The notes under the pieces were generated by a model. The model did no database searches and had not been told where the DNA came from. It worked only from the letters and a program-made list of their open reading frames with translations. Source: Streptomyces radicis (GTDB taxonomy: Bacteria; Actinomycetota; Actinomycetes; Streptomycetales; Streptomycetaceae). Taken from it: a DNA stretch of 64,000 nt. Positions within the stretch are counted from its first letter, which is position 1, and each line of letters opens with the position of its first letter. The DNA lies in NCBI RefSeq assembly GCF_003626575.1, contig NZ_RBDY01000001.1:1-64000 (forward strand). Reading direction: 5' to 3'. Positions 51,256 through 60,030 of the stretch are shown in pieces. The translations under genes were made by a program, and so were the position numbers.

Positions 51256-52853
51256 AGGACACCCCGTACGACTACGTCATCGTGGGGGCGGGCGCGGCCG
51301 GATCCCCACTCGCCGAGCGGCTCAGCGCCGACCCGTCCCGTACGGTGCTGTTGCTCGAGGCGGGCCCGCCGGACACCGACCCGGCCATCAGGGTCCCCGC
51401 GGCCTATCTGTCGCTCTTCGGCGGCGCGGTGGACTGGGCGCGCCGCACCGTGCCCCAGCCCCGGCTCGGCGGACGCCGGATCTACTGGCCGCACGGCCGC
51501 ACCCTGGGCGGCTCATCCTCGGTCAACGCCATGATGTGGGTACGCGGCTTCGGCGGCGACTACGACGAGTGGGAGCGGCTCGCGGGGCCCGGCTGGGGCC
51601 GCCGCGCGGTGATGCGCTGGTTCGAGACGCTCGAGGACCGCGAGACCACCCTCACCGCGGGCCGGACCAGCGGCGGCCCGCTGCCCGTCAGGCTCCAGCG
51701 CGACCCCAACCCCCTCACCGCCGACTTCCTCGCCGCCTGCCGCCAGGCCGGGCTCGACGAGGTCACGGCCGACGGCCACGCCACGGCCGAACGCGGCGGC
51801 ATGACCCTGGTCACGCAGCGGGACGGCAGCAGGTTCAGCGCGGCGGACGCCTTTCTCCGCCCGGCCGCCGACCGCCCCAACCTCACCATCAGGACCGGCG
51901 CGGCCGCCCGGCGGGTGCTCTTCGCGGGCCGCCGCGCCACCGGCGTCGAGTACCTGCACGAGGGCCGCCTCGCGGTGGCGACCGCCCGCGCCGAGGTCGT
52001 GCTCTGCGGGGGCGCCGTCAACACCCCGCACCTGCTGAAGCTCTCGGGCGTCGGCCCCGCCGCCGAGCTGCGCCGCTTCGGCATCCCGGTCGTGGCCGAC
52101 CACCCCGAGGTGGGCCGCAACCTGGCCGATCACCTGGTGACCATGCGGGTGCTGGAGGCCAGGGAGCCGATCACCCTCTTCGACGCGGCCTCGCCCCGCG
52201 AGCTGATCCGCTACCGCCGCCATCGGCGCGGCAAGCTGACCTCCAACCTGGGGGAGGCGTACACGTTCACCCGCAGCGACCCGGCGCTGCCCCTGCCCGA
52301 CCTCGAGCTGCTCTTCGCCCCCGGGCCCTATCTCGACGAGGGCCTGACGCTGGGGGACCGCCACGCGTTCTCCGTCGGCGCGGTGCTGCTCCAGCCGCAC
52401 AGCCGCGGCGAGGTGACCCTCGCCTCGCCCGATCCGGCGGACGCCCCGCTCGTCGACCCGCGCTATCTGAGCGACGCGGCGGGCGCCGACCTGGCGGCCC
52501 TCCGCGCGGGCGCCGCCTGGGCACGCAAGGTCCTGGAGGCCCCCGCACTGGCGCGGCACGTGGCGGGCAGCCTGCAACCGGCGGGCGACGCGGCCGACGA
52601 CCTGGCGGCCGTGGTCGAGCAGTGCTCGCACTCGCTGTACCACCCCGTCGCCACCTGCCGCATGGGCCGGGACGCCGCCTCGGTGGTCGATCCCGAGCTG
52701 CGGGTGCGGGGCCTGGCCGGGTTGCGCGTCGCCGACGCCTCGGTCATCCCGCACCTGATCCGGGGCCACACCTACGCTCCCTCGCTGGTGGTGGGCCTGC
52801 GGGCCGCCGAGCTGCTCGCCCAGGAACGGGCCCCCGCGCCGGTCGCCGGCTGA
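51243..52853 (+). CDS. GMC-family FAD oxidoreductase
   Basis: Flavoenzyme of 536 residues. VIVGAGAAGSPLAERLS binds FAD, PHGRTLGGSSSVNAMMWVRG is the GMC signature, and YHPVATCRMG carries the catalytic His. The second active-site position, usually Asn or His in GNTNAP, reads GHTYAPS here. GMC enzymes oxidise alcohols to aldehydes or ketones. It could act on a hydroxyl group made by the KR domains or the hydroxymalonyl unit. It is the last gene before the terminator and overlaps the previous gene by 13 bases. Confidence 0.9.
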   Translation: MDDLKDTPYDYVIVGAGAAGSPLAERLSADPSRTVLLLEAGPPDTDPAIRVPAAYLSLFGGAVDWARRTVPQPRLGGRRIYWPHGRTLGGSSSVNAMMWVRGFGGDYDEWERLAGPGWGRRAVMRWFETLEDRETTLTAGRTSGGPLPVRLQRDPNPLTADFLAACRQAGLDEVTADGHATAERGGMTLVTQRDGSRFSAADAFLRPAADRPNLTIRTGAAARRVLFAGRRATGVEYLHEGRLAVATARAEVVLCGGAVNTPHLLKLSGVGPAAELRRFGIPVVADHPEVGRNLADHLVTMRVLEAREPITLFDAASPRELIRYRRHRRGKLTSNLGEAYTFTRSDPALPLPDLELLFAPGPYLDEGLTLGDRHAFSVGAVLLQPHSRGEVTLASPDPADAPLVDPRYLSDAAGADLAALRAGAAWARKVLEAPALARHVAGSLQPAGDAADDLAAVVEQCSHSLYHPVATCRMGRDAASVVDPELRVRGLAGLRVADASVIPHLIRGHTYAPSLVVGLRAAELLAQERAPAPVAG

Positions 52854-52906
52854 TCCGATGTCCCTTCCCCCCGTTCCCGACCGTTCCGTTCCTCGTTCCG
52901 CCCCCT

Positions 52907-52941
52907 CGTTCCGTCCGACGGCACGCCCGTCCGACGGAACG
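52907..52941 (+). terminator. Terminator of the PKS operon
   Basis: CGTTCCGTCCGACGG at 52907-52921 pairs with 52927-52941 over 15 positions with one mismatch and a 5-base loop, 54 bases after the GMC gene stop. Several GTTCC direct repeats lie just before it. It supports ending the cluster operon at 52853. Confidence 0.7.
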
Positions 52942-52989
52942 ACCGACCGCACAGCGCGGCAGTACCGTTCGCCGACGATGGAGTCTCCC

Positions 52990-54339
52990 GTGACCACCTC
53001 ATCCGCCAAGGCCCACCGAAGCCGCCCCGCCCACCGAAGCGCGCCGCTCGTCGGCCGCCCGTTCCGCGCGCTGCTGACCCTCCTGCTCGCCATGGCCGCC
53101 CTGCTGTCCATGAGCCCGGCGCGAGCCACCGACGACGCGGCCCGAGGCCGCCCCGTGGCCGACGCCTGGACCCGCGCCTGGGCCACGGCCCCGACCCTGC
53201 CGTTCTCGGAAGGGATATCAGCCACCGGCTTCGCCGACCGGACCATCCGCCAGGTGCTGCACCTGGGAACGGGAGGCCCCGAGTTGCGGCTGACCCTCTC
53301 CAACCGCTTCGGCGACCGGCCGCTCACCGTCGACGCCACCGAGGTGGCCAGGCCGGGCGGGCGCGGGGGCATCGTCCCGCGCACCGCGACGCCGGTCACC
53401 TTCGACGGCGCCGGGTCGGTCACCATCCCGGCGGGTGCCGAGGCCACCAGCGACCCGGTCGACTTCGCGACCAGGGCCGGGACCGACGTGACCGTCAGCC
53501 TCTACCTGGCCGAGCCGACCGGGCCCACCACATGGCACCGGCTGGCCAGCGCCACCACATGGGTCTCGGAGCCGGGCGACCACACGGGGGACAGGACAGC
53601 GGCGGCGTTCCCCACCACCGTGGAGCACTTCTTCTTCGTCACCGGCGTCGACGTCTCGGCCCCGGCGGACGCGACCGGGACGGTCGTCACCCTCGGCGCC
53701 TCGCACACCGACGGCGTGGGCTCCACCGTGGACGCCAACCGCCGCTACCCCGACGTGCTGGCCACCAGGCTGGGCGGCGAGGTCGGCGTGCCCAACCTGG
53801 GCATCGGCGCCAACCAGGTGATCAACGACACCGAGTACGGCAGCATCGGCGCGGTCAACCGCTTCGACCAGGACGTGCTCGGCCAGCCAGGGGTCACCGA
53901 CGTGATCTGGATCCAGGGCCTGAACGACATCCTCGGCGCCTACTACCTGCCGGACGACGCCCCGACCACGGACGAGATCATCGCCGGCTACGAGGACGTG
54001 ATCGCCCGGGCACACGAAGCGGACCTGCGGATCATCGGCGGCACCCTCGGCCCCATCCGCGGCGTCGAGGAGTGGTCGCCCGAGGGCGAGGCCAAACGGC
54101 AGGTGCTCAACCGGTGGATCCGCGAGGAGAGCGGCTTCGACGGGATCCTCGACGTGGACGCGCTGTGGCGCGACCCGGCCGACCACCAGCGGCTGAACCC
54201 GGTCTACGACTCGGGTGACCACCTGCACCCGAACGACCTCGGGTACCGGGTGCTGGCCGAGGCCATCGACCTGGACTGCCTCTCCGTGACCGACCCGGCG
54301 GCTGTCCCGACCGGCCCGCGCGCGGACTGCACGCTGTAG
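52990..54339 (+). CDS. Secreted SGNH/GDSL-type hydrolase
   Basis: Exported hydrolase of about 449 residues. The signal peptide has Arg residues, then LLTLLLAMAALLSMSPARA. An N-terminal beta-rich region (about residues 60-220) precedes the SGNH domain. Block I reads TLGASHTDG, with Ser kept but Ala replacing the Asp of GDS; GIGANQV gives the Gly block, WIQGLNDILG the Asn, and SGDHLHPNDLG the Asp and His. GTG 52990 is preferred because GGAG lies 6 bases upstream; ATG 52978 is the alternative. It is probably an esterase outside the cell. It lies beyond the cluster terminator. Confidence 0.85.
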   Translation: MTTSSAKAHRSRPAHRSAPLVGRPFRALLTLLLAMAALLSMSPARATDDAARGRPVADAWTRAWATAPTLPFSEGISATGFADRTIRQVLHLGTGGPELRLTLSNRFGDRPLTVDATEVARPGGRGGIVPRTATPVTFDGAGSVTIPAGAEATSDPVDFATRAGTDVTVSLYLAEPTGPTTWHRLASATTWVSEPGDHTGDRTAAAFPTTVEHFFFVTGVDVSAPADATGTVVTLGASHTDGVGSTVDANRRYPDVLATRLGGEVGVPNLGIGANQVINDTEYGSIGAVNRFDQDVLGQPGVTDVIWIQGLNDILGAYYLPDDAPTTDEIIAGYEDVIARAHEADLRIIGGTLGPIRGVEEWSPEGEAKRQVLNRWIREESGFDGILDVDALWRDPADHQRLNPVYDSGDHLHPNDLGYRVLAEAIDLDCLSVTDPAAVPTGPRADCTL

Positions 54340-54353
54340 TCCACATCATTTTT

Positions 54354-54369
54354 CTGTGGGATTCCACAG
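54354..54369 (+). promoter_or_regulatory. CTGTGG-N4-CCACAG palindrome before the acyltransferase gene
   Basis: A perfect 6-4-6 inverted repeat, CTGTGGGATTCCACAG, lies 57 bases before ATG 54427 and just after a T-run. It shares the TGTGG-N4-CCACA pattern of the sites upstream of both DedA genes. It could also end the SGNH gene, which stops at 54339. Confidence 0.4.
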
Positions 54370-54426
54370 CGGGGGTCGGCGGACAGCTGCATGGCCGCCG
54401 ACCTCCGCCCTTTCTACGCTGTTTCC

Positions 54427-55659
54427 ATGGACACGATCCCCCGCCATGAAACGCCTTCCACGCAGCCGCCGATCCGAGATATCGCCGCGCCTCGGCGGCT
54501 GCATTTCGTGGACAATCTCCGTGTCGCGCTGACCCTGCTGGTGGTGGCCCACCACGCGGCCCAGGCCTATGGGCCGAGCGACTGGTGGTATGTCGAGGAC
54601 CAGCCGGGCACGGGGGTGCTCTCGGCGTTCTCCGCGGTCAATGGCTCGTTCTTCATGAGCCTGTTCTTCTTCGTCTCCGCCTGCCTGGTGCCCGCCTCGG
54701 TGGACCGCGGCGGCTCCCTCGCCTTTCTGCGTGGGCGGCTGCGCCGCCTCGGTATTCCGTTCCTCGTCGGCGCGCTCACCATCATTCCGGCCCTGATGTA
54801 CAGCTATTACGTCAGCTACCGGGATTACCCCCCGATCTCGTTCCCCGCCTATTACGCGGACATATTCCTCGGATTCGGGGAGCGCCCCGCCGACTGGACC
54901 GGACCCTCCTGGCCCGATCTGCAATTCGGGCACCTGTGGTTCATCCAGAATCTTCTGGTCCTCAGCCTGCTCTATCTCCTGTGCCACCAGGTCGCCCGGC
55001 TGGTGCGGCGCTTGGCGGGCCCCGCCGACGAGGCACGGCCCCCGCGGTCGGCCCCCGGCCACCGCGCCCTGATCGGCTTCACCCTCGCGGTGGCCGCGGC
55101 GACCTTCCTGATCCGCCTCTCGTACCCGCTGGACACCTGGGTCCCGGTGCTGGAGTTCATCCAGACCGAGCCCGCCAGGCTCGCTCAGTACGCCGCGTTC
55201 TTCGCCGCGGGGATCGTCGCGCACCGGCGGGGCTGGCTGACGTCGCTGCCCCGGCGCACCGGCTATGCCTGGCTCGCGGTCGGTGTCGGACTCGCCGCGG
55301 CGCACTTCGCCGCCGGAGGCACCGACGCGGTGTGGTTCGGCGCGGGCGGCGCGGATCCGGCTTCCGCGTGCTGGGCGGTGTACGAGACGTTCCTGTGCAC
55401 CAGCCTCTGCGTCGGTCTGCTGACCCTCTTCCGCGAGCACGCGGCGGGCACCCACCCGGTGCTGCGGTCCATGTCCGCCGACGCGTTCACGGTCTACATC
55501 GTCCATCTGCCGCTGGTGGTGGTCCTCCAGCACGCGGTGGCCCCGCTCGACCTCCCGCCGCTCCAGGCGTTCGGCGTCGTCACCGGCGTGGCGGTGGCGG
55601 TGAGCTTCCCACTGGCCGCCGCGCTCCGGCGGCTCCCCGGATTCCGGGCGGTCCTGTGA
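54427..55659 (+). CDS. Acyltransferase-3 family membrane protein
   Basis: Membrane O-acyltransferase of about 410 residues with ten or more hydrophobic segments. RLHFVDNLRVALTLLVVAHHAAQAY contains the conserved His pair of the family near residues 45-46, and FGHLWFIQNLLVLSL is the second conserved segment. These enzymes acetylate or acylate sugars, lipids or antibiotics at the membrane. A -10-like TACGCT lies 6 bases before the ATG, so the mRNA may be leaderless. It may acylate the cluster product, but it is a separate transcript. Confidence 0.88.
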   Translation: MDTIPRHETPSTQPPIRDIAAPRRLHFVDNLRVALTLLVVAHHAAQAYGPSDWWYVEDQPGTGVLSAFSAVNGSFFMSLFFFVSACLVPASVDRGGSLAFLRGRLRRLGIPFLVGALTIIPALMYSYYVSYRDYPPISFPAYYADIFLGFGERPADWTGPSWPDLQFGHLWFIQNLLVLSLLYLLCHQVARLVRRLAGPADEARPPRSAPGHRALIGFTLAVAAATFLIRLSYPLDTWVPVLEFIQTEPARLAQYAAFFAAGIVAHRRGWLTSLPRRTGYAWLAVGVGLAAAHFAAGGTDAVWFGAGGADPASACWAVYETFLCTSLCVGLLTLFREHAAGTHPVLRSMSADAFTVYIVHLPLVVVLQHAVAPLDLPPLQAFGVVTGVAVAVSFPLAAALRRLPGFRAVL

Positions 55660-55681
55660 GCCCGCCGCCGGGTCGGGACGC

Positions 55682-55718
55682 CCGAAGGCGCCACCCCGGG
55701 GGTGGGTGGCGCCTTCGG
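55682..55718. terminator. Bidirectional terminator between acyltransferase and MMPL genes
   Basis: CCGAAGGCGCCACC at 55682-55695 pairs perfectly with 55705-55718 (14 bp) around a 9-base loop. It sits in the 77-base gap between two convergent genes and should end both. Confidence 0.85.
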
Positions 55719-55736
55719 CGGGGTGCGCGAAGAGGG

Positions 55737-57869
55737 TCAGGAGTGGTGGTGGTTCTCCTTCGCCGACCCGCGGTGGCGGGGCCACCAGACGCGGTCCCCG
55801 AGCAGGGTGACCAGGGCAGGCACCTGGACGGAGCGGACGAGCAGCGTCTCGATCAGCACGCCGATGGCCACGCCGATGCCCACCTCGGCGACCGTCACGT
55901 CGGGGATCTGCCCGAGCGCGGCGAACGTCCCGGCCAGCACAAGACCGGCCGCCGTGATCACCCCGCCGGTGGCGGCCACGCCGTGGCGGACCGCTTCCCG
56001 GGTGGAGCGGTGGCGCCGCTCCTCCCGCACCCGCTCCATGAGGAAGATCGTATAGTCCACGCCCAGCGCCACGAGGAACACAAAGATGTAGACGAAGAGA
56101 TCGGCCGCGACCCCGCCGAAGCCCATGCCCTCGGTGAAGACAAGGGTGGAGAGCCCGAGCGAGGCGGCGAAGGAGAGCACCGTGGCGACGATCAGCAGCA
56201 CCGGGGCGACCAGCGAGCGCAGCAGCAGCGCCAGGATGACCGCGATGGCCACCAGCACCAGCGGCACGATCCGCTTCGTGTCGCCGAGCGCCGCCTCGTG
56301 ATAGTCGAGTTGGACGGCCGGGGTGCCGCCGACCAGCGTGCCGTCGACGACCTCGGCGAGCGCCGCCCGCACCTCGCGGATGGTGTCCTGTGCCTCGTCG
56401 CCGTAGGGCGGGACGTCCATCTCGACGCGCAGGCTGGGGCGCTCGTCGATCGGCTCGCCCGGCAGGGTGGCCGCGATCTCGGGCACCCCGGAGACGGCCG
56501 TCTCGGCCGCGGCGAGCTCGGCCGCGCCGCTGCCGGGCGGCAGCACCACGGTCAGCGGGGCGGACAGGCCCTCGGGGAAGTGCTCGGCCAGCGCCTCCCT
56601 GCCGACCACGGACTCGGCGTCCGGCGGCACCTTGTCCACCGGGTCGGCGCTGGTGCGCAGTTCGGTGAGGCCCAGGGTGGCCAGGCAGAGCGGGACGGTG
56701 ACCAGGACGAGGGCCAGCCGGGGGCGGCGCACCACCCGGTCGGCGATCCCGCCCCAGAAGCGGTGCTCGGTGGCGCCGCGCGGCCGGTCGGGCCACGGCA
56801 CCCGCGGCCACAGCAGCCAGCGCCCGGCGCACGCGAGCAGCGCGGGGAGCAGGGTCAGCATGACCAGCACCGAGACCACGATCCCGGCCGCCGCCACCGG
56901 GCCGAGGCCGCGCAGCCCGGCCAGATCGGCGACGAGCAGGCAGAGCAGACCGGCGGTGACCGTTCCCGCGCTGGCGACGATGGCCGGGGTGGTCCGGCGC
57001 AGCGCCTCGGCGATCGCCTCGTGCCGGTCCTCGTGCCGGGTCAGCTCCTCGCGGTAGCGGGAGAGGAAGAGCAGCGCGTAGTCCGTGGCGGCGCCGAAGA
57101 CCAGCACGATGAGGATCGCCGAGGACAGGTCGCTCACCGCCAGCCCTGCCTCGGCCAGCCCATAGGCCGCGCCCCGGGCGACCAGCACGGCGACCAGCGC
57201 GCCCAGCAGGGGCACCAGCCAGAGGATCGGGCTGCGGTAGGTGAGCAGGAGCAGCGCCGCCACGATGACCATGCTGGTGAGCATCAGCGCGGCGTCGACG
57301 TCGCCGCCGCTGTTGTCGACGCCGAGCGCGGCCTCGCCGGTGACCTGCGCGGACAGCCCGTCGGGCGCCGGGTGCACCACCTCGCGCAGCTCCTCGACGG
57401 CGATGTCGACCGTCTCGTCGTCGGCGTGCTCCGGCTGGATGTCCACGGGGAAGAGCGCGCCCGCGCCGTCCTCCGAGACCGTGACATCCCCCGGCCCGTC
57501 CACCCCGACCACGTCACCCGCCGCGACCGCCGCACCGGCGTCGGCGACGGCGGCGAGATCCGCGTCGGTCAGTGCGCCGCCGTCCTCGCGGGTGTAGAGG
57601 ACCAGGGCCGTCTCGGAGTCCGGGTGCTCGGGATCGGGCTCGACCAGCTCGGCCACCTGGCTGGACTCGTAGCCGCTGGGCAGATAGGCGGCGGGGTCGT
57701 CGCGCTGGACGTCGCCGAGGTTGGCGGCGAAGCCGGTCGCGACCACGGCGAGCGCGATCCAGACCGCCAGGATGAGCCACTTGCCGCGCCGGACGAGTCT
57801 CGCCAGCCGGGTGCTGTCCGGCTGGGGTGTGTCAGCCGGGGCTGAGCGGGAAGTCAGGGTGTCGGGCAT
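55737..57869 (-). CDS. MMPL-family RND-type membrane exporter
   Basis: Transporter of about 710 residues with two halves, each of one large extracellular loop and a membrane bundle of five or six segments. GAATDYALLFLSRYREEL and ALGVDYTIFLMERVREER are the conserved TM4 motifs with Asp-Tyr pairs used for proton coupling. The C-terminus ends in HHHS. MMPL proteins export lipids and acyl-polyketides in mycobacteria and related bacteria. Its nearness to an acyl-ligase/PKS cluster suggests product export, but it has its own promoter. The ATG at 57869 has GGAG close upstream. Confidence 0.92.
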   Translation of the reverse strand: MPDTLTSRSAPADTPQPDSTRLARLVRRGKWLILAVWIALAVVATGFAANLGDVQRDDPAAYLPSGYESSQVAELVEPDPEHPDSETALVLYTREDGGALTDADLAAVADAGAAVAAGDVVGVDGPGDVTVSEDGAGALFPVDIQPEHADDETVDIAVEELREVVHPAPDGLSAQVTGEAALGVDNSGGDVDAALMLTSMVIVAALLLLTYRSPILWLVPLLGALVAVLVARGAAYGLAEAGLAVSDLSSAILIVLVFGAATDYALLFLSRYREELTRHEDRHEAIAEALRRTTPAIVASAGTVTAGLLCLLVADLAGLRGLGPVAAAGIVVSVLVMLTLLPALLACAGRWLLWPRVPWPDRPRGATEHRFWGGIADRVVRRPRLALVLVTVPLCLATLGLTELRTSADPVDKVPPDAESVVGREALAEHFPEGLSAPLTVVLPPGSGAAELAAAETAVSGVPEIAATLPGEPIDERPSLRVEMDVPPYGDEAQDTIREVRAALAEVVDGTLVGGTPAVQLDYHEAALGDTKRIVPLVLVAIAVILALLLRSLVAPVLLIVATVLSFAASLGLSTLVFTEGMGFGGVAADLFVYIFVFLVALGVDYTIFLMERVREERRHRSTREAVRHGVAATGGVITAAGLVLAGTFAALGQIPDVTVAEVGIGVAIGVLIETLLVRSVQVPALVTLLGDRVWWPRHRGSAKENHHHS

Positions 57870-58022
57870 GTCTCCGATTGGGCCAGAGCCGACGCGGGCG
57901 GCGCATCGCCGAGGCGACCCCATTGGCCTGATGCTTACTCACTCTTGGGAGTGAGGCCTGACGCCCGGGGCGCACTCGCGGGGGTGAAGCCCGAAATGGC
58001 CTGGGTGCATAGAGTCGTTGGG

Positions 58023-59216
58023 ATGTTCGACTCAGCTGATCTCCGGTCGGGACACCGCCGTGCGCTCCATGTGGCGACGGTGGCGACGGCGATCGGTCCC
58101 GCGCTCATCGACCAGGTCACGACGGACGACGCGTCCGTCGCATGGCTGCTGCTCGGCGCCTACGCGCTGGTGGCCGCCGCCGCGCTGGCGGTGGCGCACC
58201 GGTGGCCGTTCGGGGCGTTCCTCATGGTCCTGCTGCCCTTGGGCGCGGCGGAGGTCGGCGCCGCGGCGCTTGAGGTGCGGATCAGCTCCTTGGCGGTGCT
58301 GCCGCTGGCGTTCGCCAGCTACGCGCTGGGCGCCTACAGCGCGCTGCGGCGGGCGGTGCTCGCCCTGCTGACCGGCGCCGCGGTGGTGGTCTTCGGCGTC
58401 TGGCTCAACCACGCGACGGCGCCCGACGACCGGCGCGGCGGCTCGGACGTGCTCGCGCTGCTCACGCCGCTGCCCGCGGCCTGGGCGCTGGGGATGGTGG
58501 CGCGCGGCAGGCGCGAGGAGATCGCGGCGGCCGAGCGGCGCGCCGAGCACGCCAGGCGCGAGCAACGGCTGCGCGAGGAGCAGGCGGCCACGGCCGAACG
58601 ACTGCGGATCGCCCGCGACATGCACGACGTGGTCGCCCACTCGCTGACGCTGCTCGTGGTGCACGCGGAGGCGCTGCGGGCGCGCGGCGACCAACTGCCC
58701 GCCTGGGCCAGGGAGGAGGTGGACGCGATGGCGGCGAGCGGTCGGCAGACCACGGCCGAGCTGCGCGAGGTGCTCGGCTTCCTGCGCCGCGTGGGCCAGG
58801 GCGCGCCGCGCGGCCCGGTGCCGACCCTGGCCGATCTGCCGCACCTGGTGGAGACGGCACGGCAGGCGGGCACCCCGGTCAGCCTCAGGGTGTCCGACCG
58901 GCTCACCTCACTGCCCCGGCCGATCCAGCTCGTCGCCTACCGGATCGTGCAGGAATGCCTGTCCAACGCGCGCAAGCACGCCCCCGGCGCGGAGGTCGGC
59001 GTGCGCGCCGATGTCACGGACGAGGACACCGCCACGTTCGACATCACCTGCGGACCCCCGCCCGCCGACCACCCCGGCACCCCCGGCACCGGCATCGGAC
59101 TGATCGGCCTGGGGGAGCGCGTCAAGGCGCTGAGCGGCACGATGAGGGCGGGCCCGGCACCGAACGGCGGCTTCCACGTGCGCTGTACGGTTCCTCTCAG
59201 GTCTCGCGACGGCTAG
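58023..59216 (+). CDS. NarL-family sensor histidine kinase (paralogue of the 18.5-kb kinase)
   Basis: Kinase of about 397 residues. The membrane region (about 1-160) contains ALIDQVTTDDASVAW and WLNHATAPDDRRGGSDVLA, almost the same as in the kinase at 18518. The HisKA_3 part reads RIARDMHDVVAHSLTLLVVHAEAL, and the ATPase domain has YRIVQECLSNARKHA and GIGLIGLGERV. A -10-like TAGAGT 6 bases before ATG 58023 suggests a leaderless mRNA. It is divergent from the MMPL gene, which it may control, and pairs with the regulator 15 bases downstream. Confidence 0.9.
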   Translation: MFDSADLRSGHRRALHVATVATAIGPALIDQVTTDDASVAWLLLGAYALVAAAALAVAHRWPFGAFLMVLLPLGAAEVGAAALEVRISSLAVLPLAFASYALGAYSALRRAVLALLTGAAVVVFGVWLNHATAPDDRRGGSDVLALLTPLPAAWALGMVARGRREEIAAAERRAEHARREQRLREEQAATAERLRIARDMHDVVAHSLTLLVVHAEALRARGDQLPAWAREEVDAMAASGRQTTAELREVLGFLRRVGQGAPRGPVPTLADLPHLVETARQAGTPVSLRVSDRLTSLPRPIQLVAYRIVQECLSNARKHAPGAEVGVRADVTDEDTATFDITCGPPPADHPGTPGTGIGLIGLGERVKALSGTMRAGPAPNGGFHVRCTVPLRSRDG

Positions 59217-59231
59217 GGGAGGGCAGACGCC

Positions 59232-59972
59232 ATGCCTTACGGCGACCACACCATCCGCGTCGTGATCGCGGACGACGAAGGGGTCGTCCGCGACGGCATC
59301 CGGATCATGCTGGAGTCGCAGCCGGACATCACGATCGTCGGGACGGCGGGCGACGGGGACCACGCCCTGCGCCTGTGCACCGAGATGCGCCCCGACGTCC
59401 TGATGCTCGATGTGCGGATGCCGGGTCGCAACGGCCTGGAGGTGCTGGCCGAGCTGGTGGCTCGGGGCCTGGTCGGTCCCGATGCCATCCGGGTGTTGAT
59501 GCTGACGACGTTCGACATGGAGGAGTACGTCGACGAGGCGCTGACCTCGGGTGCCAGCGGCTTCCTGCTCAAGAGCTCGTCGTACGAGGAGCTGACGGTG
59601 GCGGTCAGGGCCACCGCGGTGGGCGACGGCGCGCTCAGCCCCAGCGTGGCCCGCCGGATCATCCGCGACTACGCGGCGACCCGCCGCGCCGAGCACACCG
59701 ATCCGGCGGACCTGGCCAGGATCGCGGAGCTGACCACGCGCGAACGCGACGTGTTGGCGCTGATCGGCGAGGGGTTGAGCAACGGCGAGATCGCCGAGCA
59801 CCTGACGGTCTCGGGACACACGGTCAAGAGCCATGTCAGCCGCCTGCTGACCAAGACCGGCTGCCGGGACCGCGCCCAGGCGGCCGTCCTGGCCCGGCGC
59901 ACCGCCACCCACCTGCTGCTTCCCCCGAGCGGCGACTGCCCGGACGCGGGCCTGCCCCCCTCGCGCGGCTGA
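59232..59972 (+). CDS. NarL/LuxR-type response regulator
   Basis: Regulator of 246 residues with a full receiver (VVIADDEGVVRDG, LMLDVRMPG, FLLKSSSYEE) and a canonical LuxR HTH (LSNGEIAEHLTVSGHTVKSHVSRLL). It closely matches the regulators at 19737 and 20524. AGGGGAGGG precedes the ATG. Cognate partner of the kinase upstream. Confidence 0.92.
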   Translation: MPYGDHTIRVVIADDEGVVRDGIRIMLESQPDITIVGTAGDGDHALRLCTEMRPDVLMLDVRMPGRNGLEVLAELVARGLVGPDAIRVLMLTTFDMEEYVDEALTSGASGFLLKSSSYEELTVAVRATAVGDGALSPSVARRIIRDYAATRRAEHTDPADLARIAELTTRERDVLALIGEGLSNGEIAEHLTVSGHTVKSHVSRLLTKTGCRDRAQAAVLARRTATHLLLPPSGDCPDAGLPPSRG

Positions 59973-59990
59973 CGCCGCGACCAGGAGACC

Positions 59991-60025
59991 CGGCGCCCCG
60001 CCCGGGCCGGGGCGGCCTGGCGCCG
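59991..60025. terminator. Hairpin between convergent regulator and aldehyde dehydrogenase genes
   Basis: CGGCGCC at 59991-59997 pairs with GGCGCCG at 60019-60025, and an inner CCGCCC pairs with GGGCGG, leaving a small bulge. It occupies the 58-base gap between two convergent genes. Confidence 0.55.
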
Positions 60026-60030
60026 CCGCC

